The notes beneath the pieces are model-generated. The model searched no databases and was not told where the DNA came from. It saw only the letters and a list, made by a program, of their open reading frames with translations. This document shows positions 8,186-17,032 of a stretch of DNA of 37,115 nt, in pieces. Numbering within the stretch: the first letter of the stretch is position 1; each line of letters opens with the position of its first letter. Position numbers and translations under genes: made by a program. The DNA is from a bacterium (GTDB lineage: Bacteria; Moduliflexota; Moduliflexia; Moduliflexales; JAUQPW01), in contig JAUQPW010000046.1 in the NCBI GenBank assembly GCA_030550175.1, positions 1 to 37,115 on the forward strand, in the 5' to 3' direction.

Positions 8186-8848
8186 ATGATGTCCGGGTCT
8201 ACAGGTAAACAGGGAAAAAAAACAGAGAATACAAACAAGTCAGCCGAAGAGGATGCGGTGGATAGATTGGGAAATATCGATCAGATTCGGGATATTATTT
8301 TCGGTCCTCAATTACGTGAATATAATCGTCGATTTGAAAGGATAGAAACCAATTTATCCTCTCTCCAGGAGGACGTACGATCTCGTATAGAAGAAACCAA
8401 AAATACCCTATCGGCAGCTTTACGTACGGCAGTTGAATCCCTGGAGAAGAAGATCAGATCTCTCAATGCTAATGCCCAGGAAGAGTGGGGTAATCTTCGG
8501 CAACAGCTTGAGCATATCGATAGAAAGTTTTCCAATAGTCTCGAAACGCTTAGCGGGGAAGTCGAGGCGAATACAAAATCTCTTCGGGAGGATCTTTCAC
8601 AAACCCGAAGTAAACTTCAGGACGATATTCGAATCCTGAAGACTCAAATCTATGAGGAACTGGATAGACGGCTCTCTCTACTTGGAGATGTTAAAGTTTC
8701 CAGGGATGATATGGCAGAAATTCTTGTTGAGCTTGGGATGAGGCTAAGGGGTGTCGAGTCTTTTTCAGAGCCCGTCATGAAAATTAAAGGAACGGAGATC
8801 GTTCCTGCACTGAAGGATGTGGTCCAGTCGGAAACAGAGGGTGAATGA
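8186..8848 (+). CDS. coiled-coil protein A, unknown function
   Basis: This 220-aa protein of unrecognised family has a strong AGGAGG site 8 bases before the ATG. After a hydrophilic N-terminus comes IRDIIFGPQLRE (residues 34-45), then about 130 residues of heptad-like helix rich in Glu, Arg and Ser. It ends with a compact KVSRDDMAEILVELGMRLRG segment. No signal peptide or membrane segment is seen, so it should be cytoplasmic. A paralogue at 17033-17596 matches over nearly the whole length, and the OmpA-like neighbour shares a related N-terminal motif. Its stop codon overlaps an ATGATG beginning a short alternative frame leading into the OmpA-like gene, so the pair are likely co-translated. 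Function is unknown; a structural or scaffold role is inference. Confidence 0.8.
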   Translation: MMSGSTGKQGKKTENTNKSAEEDAVDRLGNIDQIRDIIFGPQLREYNRRFERIETNLSSLQEDVRSRIEETKNTLSAALRTAVESLEKKIRSLNANAQEEWGNLRQQLEHIDRKFSNSLETLSGEVEANTKSLREDLSQTRSKLQDDIRILKTQIYEELDRRLSLLGDVKVSRDDMAEILVELGMRLRGVESFSEPVMKIKGTEIVPALKDVVQSETEGE

Positions 8849-8939
8849 TGGAGGATGAATGTAAGAACGATAAACTGGTCCATGAGGAGATTATATCTCT
8901 ACTTCTCGATTACTTCTACATTCATCATCCAGGGTTTAG

Positions 8940-10541
8940 ATGGCGGTATCGAAGAAAAGGCTATCCTACGGAAATGATCCAAAGAGTCTCCTCTCCGAAG
9001 TTATCGAGGCAGGGGATAACTCTGCAAGTGAGATTGAACGTTTAAGAACTCTACTTATCAAACCAGAGATTCAAGGATTATCTGAATTACGTCGCCAACT
9101 CACACATCTCCAACATCAAATCCAAAATCCCGAGAAGCTTATCCGTTTACTTTTGCCTGTGATTGCAGAACTTTTGAGCCGTAAAGTTGCCGAATCGGGA
9201 GAACACCTGGCAAGTGCCCTGGCTCCCATTATGGATGAAGCAATACGGAAAAAAATCCAGCAGGATAGAGAGGCCATCACCAAAACTTTAGGTCCTATCC
9301 TCCTGGATGCCCTGAAGGATCAGATCCCATCCTCCGAAAGGGAACTCGTTGAAATTTTAACTCCTGTCATCTCGAAAACCCTTTCCCATCAGCTTAAGGA
9401 ATCTTCCCGGGAGATAGTTATGGCTCTCGCTCCGGCGATGGAGGTTAAGATTAAAGAGCAACTGAATTCCCAAAGGGATGAAATGATTCATACCTTTTAT
9501 CCAGTTATTGGGCGTGCTACAATTAAATATCTATCTGAAGTACTAAAACATTTCATTCAAGGAATGAACGAGAGCCTCTATAAATTTTTTTCAATTAAAA
9601 GGAGATCGCAAAAGGCTCTTTCCAAATTATCTGAGCCGGATTCCCCCTTAGCCGATTCCGGATCCACGTCTGCACCTTCACCTTATCCCCTACTCATTAC
9701 CACCTTTGTACTTTTAGTTCTGCTCTTAGTTCCCTGGGGTATATACTGGCAGAAAAATAAAGTGGATCGTTATACCGAGGCTAAAATAGCTCGAGCTTTA
9801 GCTTCGATTCCCGAGCTGGCTCTACATCCTCTTACGGTAAAAGTCTACCGGGATACCTTCAAACTTTCTGGATGGGTTCCTAATGAATATCTTCGTTTAC
9901 GGGCGGAACAGGTTGCCAGGGCTGTTGCTCCGACTTTAAAGCTAAAAAATATGATTCACGCGGTTCCTGCCGATCCTTTGCTTGCGGCGGCTGAGGTGAA
10001 ACGGATGGCTTCTATTGTAAATGAGATGGAAGGGGTTTCCATCTCGGCGAGTTATCGGGATGGTTCTGTAACCATCGAAGGAGTTGTTTTATCTCCCATC
10101 GAAGAAAGGCTTGTTAAACCCTTTGAGCAAATTCCGGGGGTTCGTAGCTTGCATGTAAATGTCAGGCAGGGAAAACCCGGCCTTACTACCAGGATTTATT
10201 TTGATCCTGCCTCAACCAGGCTGAAGCCTTCCGAACTCGATAAAATAACTCAGGTCAAGGAGTTTATGGATCAACATCCAAACTGGCGTCTCAAGATAAT
10301 AGGCCACACAGATCTTAACGGTCCTGTGGAAGGGAAACGCTCACTGGCCTTGGGCCGGGCTGAGAATGTGAGAAATGCTCTGATCAATTACGGAATCGAA
10401 ACTAACCGATTGCAGGTCGAGGGAATTCCAGGACCGCCTCCCCAAAGGGAGGCCGATCAATCCTTAGATCTGGGCAGATGCGTACGCTTTGAGCCCATAG
10501 AGTCGCCAGAGGAGTCGGTTTCCGGTTATCAAAGAAAATAG
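8940..10541 (+). CDS. membrane-anchored OmpA-domain protein with coiled-coil N-terminus and BON-like region
   Basis: Residues 1-240 of this 533-aa protein are helical and presumably cytoplasmic. They start with LRTLLIKPEIQGLSELRRQL (residues 35-54) and contain repeated LxPxxxxxIxxxL helical units. A single membrane span lies at about 249-270 (LLITTFVLLVLLLVPWGIYW). A BON-like region (about 280-400) and a C-terminal OmpA-like peptidoglycan-binding domain (about 420-530, IIGHTDLNG) should be periplasmic. I recall proteins of this general build in cyanobacteria and other phyla. The ATG at 8940 has no good ribosome-binding site. A 66-aa alternative frame (8845-9045) starts on the stop codon of the preceding gene and may couple translation. 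The likely role is linking a cytoplasmic coiled-coil structure to the cell wall (inference). Confidence 0.8.
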   Translation: MAVSKKRLSYGNDPKSLLSEVIEAGDNSASEIERLRTLLIKPEIQGLSELRRQLTHLQHQIQNPEKLIRLLLPVIAELLSRKVAESGEHLASALAPIMDEAIRKKIQQDREAITKTLGPILLDALKDQIPSSERELVEILTPVISKTLSHQLKESSREIVMALAPAMEVKIKEQLNSQRDEMIHTFYPVIGRATIKYLSEVLKHFIQGMNESLYKFFSIKRRSQKALSKLSEPDSPLADSGSTSAPSPYPLLITTFVLLVLLLVPWGIYWQKNKVDRYTEAKIARALASIPELALHPLTVKVYRDTFKLSGWVPNEYLRLRAEQVARAVAPTLKLKNMIHAVPADPLLAAAEVKRMASIVNEMEGVSISASYRDGSVTIEGVVLSPIEERLVKPFEQIPGVRSLHVNVRQGKPGLTTRIYFDPASTRLKPSELDKITQVKEFMDQHPNWRLKIIGHTDLNGPVEGKRSLALGRAENVRNALINYGIETNRLQVEGIPGPPPQREADQSLDLGRCVRFEPIESPEESVSGYQRK

Positions 10542-10906
10542 CCATGTCCTCGACGTCTCAGAAAATGAACCTTGTTAAAGATCCCAACATAGATAAAACC
10601 GGCCTCATTTATCAGCAGAAATAAATTTTAGACTCACCTCTATAAAAAGACTTCAAAATTTCGGGTTATGGTAATATATTCAAAATCTAAGATCCAAAAG
10701 ATTGTCTTTCGAAAGTAATAAAAATCCTTAGAGAGTATAGAGGGTTATAGGCCTGATAAGAGGAGAAGAGGGACAATGCCTTTTCTGGTTAAGAATCAGA
10801 TTCCAGGTGGTCCTTATCGGGCATGTTTCAAGAGATGGCCTCGTGCTTATTGTCGTTCACAAGGACCTTCCTGAAGGACCCTTCTCAAGTTGAGAAGGTA
10901 TAAGGT
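10542..10906. other. intergenic region before the diguanylate cyclase gene
   Basis: No ORF or recognised RNA was found in these 365 bases. I looked for a GEMM-type c-di-GMP riboswitch because of the downstream gene and saw no matching conserved core. The region ends in a small hairpin (CCTTC/GAAGG at about 10866-10877) followed by the perfect palindrome at 10880-10898. Confidence 0.45.
10880..10898 (+). promoter_or_regulatory. perfect palindrome covering the ribosome-binding site
   Basis: CCTTCTCAA-G-TTGAGAAGG is a 9-bp inverted repeat with a single-base centre. Its right half contains GAGAAGG, the best Shine-Dalgarno for the ATG at 10907 (8 bases apart). Folded as RNA, the site would be hidden; as DNA it could be a protein-binding operator. 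Confidence 0.55.
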
Positions 10907-11938
10907 ATGAGCATACTGATCATCGACGATTCTCAGGAGAGTAGACTCTTACTCAAATCCATCCTGAAAGCTGCCGGATATACCGATGTATTAACCGCCG
11001 GATCAGCCCGTGAAGCCTTCAAGATTCTGAATTTGGACGATGAAACAAAAGCCCCGGCCTATATCGATTTGATTTTGATGGATATTATGATGCCTGAAAT
11101 CGATGGAATTGAAGCCTGTAAACGGATCAAGGCAAGGGAACATCTTCGAGATATTCCGATTATTATGATTACGGCTTTGACCGATGTAGAAATTCTAAAA
11201 ACCGCCTTTGCTGCAGGAGCTATGGATTATATAGCCAAACCCCCTAATAAGGTGGAGTTATTGGCGCGGGTACGCTCTGCTTTAAGACTTAAGCACGAAA
11301 TGGATGCTCGCAAAGCCCGGGAGCAGGAACTATTGGAAGTAACCCGGCAGCTTGAAGAGGCCAATCAAATCCTGTTACGGCTCTCTTCCTTGGATGGATT
11401 GACGGGTATTGCGAATCGTCGGCGTTTTGACGAATTTCTCGAGATGGAATGGCGGCGGGGTCTCCGGGAGTCAGCTCCTCTCTCTTTAATTATGCTGGAT
11501 ATAGATTTTTTTAAAGCTTATAACGATGCTTACGGTCATCAAGCGGGGGATGATTGTTTGAAGGCTGTAGCGAATACCTTGAGCAATACGGTGAATCGAC
11601 CTGGTGATTTGGTAGCCCGCTATGGGGGCGAGGAATTTGCCGTCATCCTACCCCGAACGCATCCAGAAGGGGCTGTTACTGTAGCAGAACTCTTGCGGGC
11701 TAAAGTTGAGGCTTTAAAGATACCCCATTCCCGATCTCGGGTTAGCGACGTGGTAACCATCAGTTTGGGAGTTTCTACCGTCGTCCCCAGATCGGGTTAC
11801 TCGACGGCCGCGCTCATTGCCGCAGCCGATCAAGCCCTTTATCAAGCCAAACAAGAAGGCCGTAATCGGGTAAGGGTCCGACACCCCGCACCTTTCCCTG
11901 ATTATACACTTCCGGAATTCGAGAGGATAAAGCCATGA
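10907..11938 (+). CDS. response regulator diguanylate cyclase (REC-GGDEF)
   Basis: This 343-aa cytoplasmic signalling protein has an N-terminal receiver domain (about 1-120) with acidic D7/D8, phospho-acceptor D59 in LILMDIMMPE and conserved K111. A short coiled-coil linker (about 128-158) precedes a GGDEF domain (about 160-335). The active site is RYGGEEF (GGEEF 240-244), competent for c-di-GMP synthesis. RPGD (231-234), five residues before GGEEF, is the RxxD product-inhibition site. The layout is WspR/PleD-like with one receiver. No partner histidine kinase is in the window. The gene overlaps the Hpt gene by ATGA, so its phosphate may pass through that Hpt protein. The start is supported by GAGAAGG, which lies inside a palindrome. 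Confidence 0.93.
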   Translation: MSILIIDDSQESRLLLKSILKAAGYTDVLTAGSAREAFKILNLDDETKAPAYIDLILMDIMMPEIDGIEACKRIKAREHLRDIPIIMITALTDVEILKTAFAAGAMDYIAKPPNKVELLARVRSALRLKHEMDARKAREQELLEVTRQLEEANQILLRLSSLDGLTGIANRRRFDEFLEMEWRRGLRESAPLSLIMLDIDFFKAYNDAYGHQAGDDCLKAVANTLSNTVNRPGDLVARYGGEEFAVILPRTHPEGAVTVAELLRAKVEALKIPHSRSRVSDVVTISLGVSTVVPRSGYSTAALIAAADQALYQAKQEGRNRVRVRHPAPFPDYTLPEFERIKP

Positions 11939-12264
11939 CCCAAGACGATCCCATAGAACAAAATAAAAAAATCGTTGTCTATATAGATGCAGAGCTTGAA
12001 GAGCTTATCCCTGGCTTCTTTGAAAACAGACATAATGATATAAAAGCTATCCAGGAAGCTCTGGTAAAAGGTGAGTATGAGAAGATACAGATTTTGGGGC
12101 ACCGTATGAAAGGTTCTGGAGGAGGTTATGGATTCGATGAGATCAGCCAGATAGGTGATTTCCTTGAACAGGCGGCAAAAAAACAAAATTCAGAAGAAAT
12201 CCAAAAAGGGCTGAATAAGCTTTTAACTTATCTTGAAAAGGTAGAAATCGTTTATAAGTATTAA
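11935..12264 (+). CDS. Hpt-domain phosphotransfer protein
   Basis: This 109-aa protein is essentially a lone histidine phosphotransfer domain. The phospho-accepting histidine is H56 in LGHRMKGSGGGYGF, the usual H-x-x-K-G context. The rest is helical, as expected of a four-helix bundle. It starts within the stop codon of the diguanylate cyclase gene (ATGA overlap), so the two are translationally coupled. It probably exchanges phosphate with that protein's receiver domain and an unlinked hybrid kinase. The pairing is inference from overlap; the domain call is from the motif. Confidence 0.85.
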   Translation: MTQDDPIEQNKKIVVYIDAELEELIPGFFENRHNDIKAIQEALVKGEYEKIQILGHRMKGSGGGYGFDEISQIGDFLEQAAKKQNSEEIQKGLNKLLTYLEKVEIVYKY

Positions 12265-12330
12265 TAAAAAAAGAAGAAAAGAGATTCCTTTTATCCTTCC
12301 AGGGGAGAAAGTCAGAGGAGAGGCTAAAAA

Positions 12331-14793
12331 ATGGGAGAGATAGATTTCGAAAAAACGACGAACGAAGTTTCTGATTTTCAAAAATCTATCCGATATCATC
12401 TTAAATATTCACTGGGAAGGAACTGGGAAAAAGCTTCCGGGCATGATCTCTTTATGGCTATTGCTTTAGCCACTCGAGAGTTGATGATCGATAAAATGAT
12501 GGAAACCGAGGAGCGGTACCAAAAAGCCGATACGAAAAGATTGTATTATTTGTCTATGGAATTTCTTATGGGCCGATTCTTAGGAAATAATCTCTACAAT
12601 CTGGGGATTTTTGATCTTTGTAAAGAGGCTGCCGAGAAAATGGGGATTGATTTCGAAGAGGTCCTGGAACGTGGGGAATATGATGCTGCCTTGGGAAATG
12701 GAGGTTTAGGTCGTTTAGCGGCTTGCTTTCTGGATTCATTGGCTACTCTGGGCATGCCGGGATATGGATATGGAATCAATTATGAGTTTGGTCTTTTTAA
12801 ACAAGAGATAGAAAACGGATATCAGAAAGAAAAACCGGATCATTGGCTAAGGGAAAAGACTCCCTGGCAGATCGAGCGGGCCGATGAAGCCTGTATTATT
12901 CCCATATATGGACGTATCGGTCAGGGGCAGGGTCGGAATAGAAGTTATAAGGTCATGTGGACCGATTGGAAAACCTTAATCGGTGTCCCTTATGATATGC
13001 CCGTTGTGGGTTATGGAGGCAAGACGGTTAATTTCTTAAGGTTATATTCGGCCAAATCATCGGATGAGTTTGATATCCAGATATTCAATCGAGGGGATTA
13101 TTTTAAGGCAGTAGAACAGAAAATCTCTTCGGAAATTGTTTCCAAAGTTCTCTATCCTTCAGACTCTGTGGAAGCCGGACGTGAACTTCGTTTGATTCAA
13201 GAATATTTCCTGGTAGCTTGCGCAATTCGAGATATTGTTTATAGATATCTAAAAATCCGAAATAATTTTGATCGGTTTGCTTGCAAGGTAGCCATCCAGC
13301 TCAACGATACCCACCCTGCCCTGGCAGTGGCTGAATTAATGCGGATCTTGATAGATGAGTATGATGTGCCCTGGGAAAAGGCCTGGGAACTTACCCAGAA
13401 GACCATAGCCTATACGAATCATACCCTACTTCCCGAAGCCCTTGAAAAATGGGCATTACCCCTGATGGAGCGGGTTTTGCCCAGGCATTTGCAGATTATC
13501 TATGAGATCAATCAGCATTTTCTAAAACAGGTGATTTCGGTTTGGCCAAACGACACCCATCGGGTCAGTCGCATGTCGATCATTGAAGAGGGAGCCCCTA
13601 AACAGGTTCGTATGGCTTATCTGGCCATTGTAGGAAGTCACTCGGTCAATGGGGTTTCGGCCTTGCATTCTGAGCTTATAAAAACGTCTTTAGTCCCTGA
13701 TTTTTATCAACTCTGGCCGGAAAAATTCAATAACAAGACCAATGGAGTTACCCAACGTCGATGGTTATTGCAGGCGAATCCTTTACTGGCAAGATTGATA
13801 ACTCACGTCATAGGAGATAACTGGATTACCAATCTGGATAAACTGAGGGATCTGGAATTTTATACGGAAGATAAGGGATTCCAGAAGGAATTTAGAATAA
13901 TCAAATTGGCCAATAAAGACAGATTGGCAAAGATTATTCAGGACACCACGCAGATCCTCGTCGACCCGGATTCCCTCTTTGATATCCAGGCAAAACGCCT
14001 GCATGAGTATAAACGTCAACTGTTGAATATCATGCATATTATTCATCAATATTTAAGCCTGGTAGAGGATGGAAGAGAGCTGACGGTTCCCAAGACTTAT
14101 ATTTTCTCGGGTAAAGCGGCTCCGGGTTATATGATGGCGAAATTAATCATTAAACTCATTCACAATGTCGGTGCGGTAATTAACAAAGACCCTAAGGTTA
14201 AAGGGCAAATCAAAGTAGTATTTATTCCCGATTATCGGGTCTCGTTAGCTGAAAAGATCATTCCGGCAGCCGATTTAAGTGAGCAAATCTCTACAGCCGG
14301 TAAGGAGGCTTCAGGGACAGGAAATATGAAGTTTGCCATGAACGGAGCCTTAACTATCGGAACCTTGGATGGGGCTAACGTGGAGATGCGAGAAGAAATC
14401 GGAAAAGAGAATATGTATATATTTGGATTGACCGCTGAAGAGGTGGATCGGATGAGAAAGACCGGTTCTTATAATCCCTGGGATTATTACAACAAGAGTC
14501 CGATTATTCGACGGGTTATGGAGAGTATAGGCTCGGATAGATTTTGTCCTGGGGAGCCCGGTCTGTTTCGACCCATTTATAATAAAATTCTCTATAGTGG
14601 GGATGAATATTTTCATCTGGCAGACCTGGAATCTTATATTTCAGTCCAGGAGGAGGCGGCCAAAGAATTTAAAAATCCAGGGCTTTGGACCAGGAAAGCC
14701 ATCTTAAATGTGGCGCGGATTGGGAAATTCTCCAGTGATCGTACGGTTTCGGAATATGCCCAGGAGATATGGGGGATTAAGCCCGTATTGTAG
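12331..14793 (+). CDS. glgP: glycogen/alpha-glucan phosphorylase
   Basis: This 820-aa cytoplasmic enzyme releases glucose-1-phosphate from alpha-1,4-glucan ends. The length is typical of the long GT35 phosphorylases. The pyridoxal-phosphate lysine lies in KEASGTGNMKFAMNGALTIG. The substrate-site block EFGLFKQEIENGYQKEKPD and the LGNGGLGRLAACFLDSLAT block are also intact. It is separated by 2 bases from the debranching enzyme gene, so the two form a glycogen-breakdown unit. Glycogen synthesis genes are not in the window. The position downstream of c-di-GMP and phosphorelay genes might mean co-regulation with signalling, but there is no direct sequence evidence for this. Confidence 0.96.
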   Translation: MGEIDFEKTTNEVSDFQKSIRYHLKYSLGRNWEKASGHDLFMAIALATRELMIDKMMETEERYQKADTKRLYYLSMEFLMGRFLGNNLYNLGIFDLCKEAAEKMGIDFEEVLERGEYDAALGNGGLGRLAACFLDSLATLGMPGYGYGINYEFGLFKQEIENGYQKEKPDHWLREKTPWQIERADEACIIPIYGRIGQGQGRNRSYKVMWTDWKTLIGVPYDMPVVGYGGKTVNFLRLYSAKSSDEFDIQIFNRGDYFKAVEQKISSEIVSKVLYPSDSVEAGRELRLIQEYFLVACAIRDIVYRYLKIRNNFDRFACKVAIQLNDTHPALAVAELMRILIDEYDVPWEKAWELTQKTIAYTNHTLLPEALEKWALPLMERVLPRHLQIIYEINQHFLKQVISVWPNDTHRVSRMSIIEEGAPKQVRMAYLAIVGSHSVNGVSALHSELIKTSLVPDFYQLWPEKFNNKTNGVTQRRWLLQANPLLARLITHVIGDNWITNLDKLRDLEFYTEDKGFQKEFRIIKLANKDRLAKIIQDTTQILVDPDSLFDIQAKRLHEYKRQLLNIMHIIHQYLSLVEDGRELTVPKTYIFSGKAAPGYMMAKLIIKLIHNVGAVINKDPKVKGQIKVVFIPDYRVSLAEKIIPAADLSEQISTAGKEASGTGNMKFAMNGALTIGTLDGANVEMREEIGKENMYIFGLTAEEVDRMRKTGSYNPWDYYNKSPIIRRVMESIGSDRFCPGEPGLFRPIYNKILYSGDEYFHLADLESYISVQEEAAKEFKNPGLWTRKAILNVARIGKFSSDRTVSEYAQEIWGIKPVL

Positions 14794-14795
14794 CG

Positions 14796-16976
14796 ATGAA
14801 GGTATCTAGTTTTAAAATCTCTCGGGGATCTGCCCTTCCCTTAGGGGCAACAGTTAAACGAAACGGGATTAACTTTGCGGTTTTTTCTAAACACGCCACC
14901 TCGGTCACGTTAGTGATTTTTGCTTCAGGAATCAACGACCCCATTGCCGAGTTTCCTTTAGATCCCAGGATTAATCGAACGGGGCATATCTGGCATATCT
15001 TTGTCCAGGGGATGGATCCCGGCTTACGTTATGGTTATCGTATGGATAGAAAACTCCCGGCAGACCCTTCAAATTCTGAAACTTCCAATTCCACACCTTT
15101 AATCCACCGGTTTGATCCCAGCATCGTTTTGGTGGACCCTTATGCCCGAGCTCTTTCAGGGGGATCCGTTTGGGGAGAGATTTATCTCCGTAAGGGGGAT
15201 CAAGGCCCCTACGTGAAGCGGAATATCCGACGTTCCTTAATTATAAACAATGAATTTGATTGGGGGCCGGATCAACCCTTAAATATCCCTCTGGCCGATT
15301 CCATTATTTACGAACTCCACGTTCGAGGTTTTACCATTCATAAATCTTCTGGGGTCCAAAATCCGGGAACTTTTGCCGGGCTCATCGAAAAGATTCCGTA
15401 TCTTAAAGAGTTGGGAATTACGGCGGTAGAACTCTTACCCATCAATGAATTCCAGGAAACGAATACCGATCGGGTAAATCCCTTAACCGGGGAACGTCTC
15501 CTTAATTTTTGGGGTTATAATCCCATTTCTTTTTTTGCTCCTAAGGCCTCTTATGCTTCCAACGGTCGAAACGGTAATCAGGTAAAGGAATTTAAAGCTA
15601 TGGTCAAAGCCTTCCATGAAGCCGGCATCGAAGTGATTCTAGATGTAGTATTTAACCATACCGCCGAAGGGGATGAGCGGGGAACCACCTTTTGTTTTAG
15701 GGGATTGGATAATGCGGTCTATTATATGATCGATCCCAAAACAGGAGCTTATTACAATTATTCAGGTTGCGGCAACACGCTCAACTGTAATCATCCAGTG
15801 GTCCGAAATATGATACTGGATTGTTTACATTACTGGGTAACCGAAATGCATGTAGACGGATTTCGATTTGATCTGGCTTCCATTTTAGGCCGTGGGGAAG
15901 ATGGTTCCGTTTTGCCTAACCCTCCTGTTTTAGAAAACATTACCGCAGACCCTGTCCTGGCTAATACCAAACTTATTGCAGAGGCCTGGGATGCGGCCGG
16001 TCTTTACCAGGTAGGAAGCTTTCCAGGTGGAGCCTCTCTTTCGGCCTTTAATCGCTGGGCTGAATGGAACGGGAAATTCCGGGATGATATACGAAGATTT
16101 ATTCGGGGGGATCCGGGTATGGTCTCAGCCCTGGCAACTCGATTGGTAGGTAGTCCAGACCTTTATCAAGGGACCGGACGCGCCCCTTATCATAGCATTA
16201 ACTTTGTAACCAGTCATGATGGATTCACTCTGGCCGACCTGGTTTCCTATAACCAGAAGCATAATGAGATGAATGGAGAAAATAACTTAGATGGCTCTAA
16301 TGAAAATTTCAGTTGGAATTGTGGATGGGAAGGACCTTTACCCCCTTCTTGGAAAGGGGAAAAGAAATGGGAAGAGATTCATACCCTTCGCCTCCGTCAA
16401 ATGAAAAACCTGGCTACCCTTCTCCTGCTTTCCCGAGGCGTGCCCATGATTTTGGGCGGGGACGAGATGGGACGAACCCAACAGGGTAATAATAATGCTT
16501 ATTGTCAGGACAATGAAATAAGTTGGGTCAATTGGGAATTTACAAAACTCCATGCGGATTTGCTCCGATTTTTCAAACTCCTGATTCGATTTCGTAAAAA
16601 GCACGAGGTTTTGAGGGTTAAAAGCTTCGATGAAAATAAGCCCGACAAATGGGGGGCCATATCCTGGCACGGTACCAGACTGGGACAGCCTGACTGGTCC
16701 TGGGAATCACGATCCCTAGCCATGCATATAAACGGAGGCCTTCACGATGAAGATATTTTCATGATTATGAATGCCCACTGGGAAGGCCATGAGTTTGAAC
16801 TTCCTCCCTTCAATAAAGGACGGAATACCCGTTGGGGATGGTTCCGGTTTATTGATACCTCCCTTGAGCCCCCCTTTGACATAGCTGAAGAGGGCATAGA
16901 AGGGTACCTGGTAAACCAGCATTCCTATCCGATTGGTCCTCGTACAGTAGTTGTATTGGTGGGTAAAAGATTGTAG
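14796..16976 (+). CDS. glgX: glycogen debranching enzyme (GlgX/TreX type)
   Basis: This 726-aa GH13 enzyme hydrolyses alpha-1,6 branches of glycogen or limit dextrin. The N-terminal CBM48-like domain (from about residue 15, LPLGATVKRNGINFAVFS) is followed by the TIM barrel. DVVFNHTAEGD, the catalytic Asp in DGFRFDLASILGR, the Glu in LIAEAWDAAG and the Asp in FVTSHDGFTL are all present. GDEMGRTQQGNNNAYCQDNE is diagnostic of GlgX/TreX. The start is 2 bases after the glgP stop, with no independent ribosome-binding site of note, indicating coupling. The stop codon lies inside the palindromic element 16971-17022. Confidence 0.95.
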   Translation: MKVSSFKISRGSALPLGATVKRNGINFAVFSKHATSVTLVIFASGINDPIAEFPLDPRINRTGHIWHIFVQGMDPGLRYGYRMDRKLPADPSNSETSNSTPLIHRFDPSIVLVDPYARALSGGSVWGEIYLRKGDQGPYVKRNIRRSLIINNEFDWGPDQPLNIPLADSIIYELHVRGFTIHKSSGVQNPGTFAGLIEKIPYLKELGITAVELLPINEFQETNTDRVNPLTGERLLNFWGYNPISFFAPKASYASNGRNGNQVKEFKAMVKAFHEAGIEVILDVVFNHTAEGDERGTTFCFRGLDNAVYYMIDPKTGAYYNYSGCGNTLNCNHPVVRNMILDCLHYWVTEMHVDGFRFDLASILGRGEDGSVLPNPPVLENITADPVLANTKLIAEAWDAAGLYQVGSFPGGASLSAFNRWAEWNGKFRDDIRRFIRGDPGMVSALATRLVGSPDLYQGTGRAPYHSINFVTSHDGFTLADLVSYNQKHNEMNGENNLDGSNENFSWNCGWEGPLPPSWKGEKKWEEIHTLRLRQMKNLATLLLLSRGVPMILGGDEMGRTQQGNNNAYCQDNEISWVNWEFTKLHADLLRFFKLLIRFRKKHEVLRVKSFDENKPDKWGAISWHGTRLGQPDWSWESRSLAMHINGGLHDEDIFMIMNAHWEGHEFELPPFNKGRNTRWGWFRFIDTSLEPPFDIAEEGIEGYLVNQHSYPIGPRTVVVLVGKRL

Positions 16977-17022
16977 GACGAATCGCTGATTCGTTTTTGC
17001 GAAACAGCGTTTTGCGCTACAA
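16971..17022. repeat. REP-like palindromic element, copy 1
   Basis: The left half TTGTAGGACGAATCGCTGAT and the right half ending GCGTTTTGCGCTACAA form an imperfect hairpin of about 22 bp around a TTTTT centre. The same family occurs complete at 27961-28018 (shared TTGTAGGxCGAAxCGCT), and half of it at 24232-24246. It overlaps the glgX stop codon and could also terminate transcription. Confidence 0.7.
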
Positions 17023-17032
17023 AGTCGATACT

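Noticed and set aside
8845..9045. 66-codon frame MMEDECKND... overlapping the start of the OmpA-like gene
   Set aside because: It starts on the stop of coiled-coil A and could be a coupling leader, but its second half is a shadow of the OmpA-like frame and it resembles no known protein. A frameshifted N-terminus of the OmpA-like protein cannot be excluded.
10542..10906. c-di-GMP (GEMM) riboswitch before the diguanylate cyclase gene
   Set aside because: The conserved GEMM core was looked for and is not present; only simple hairpins are seen.
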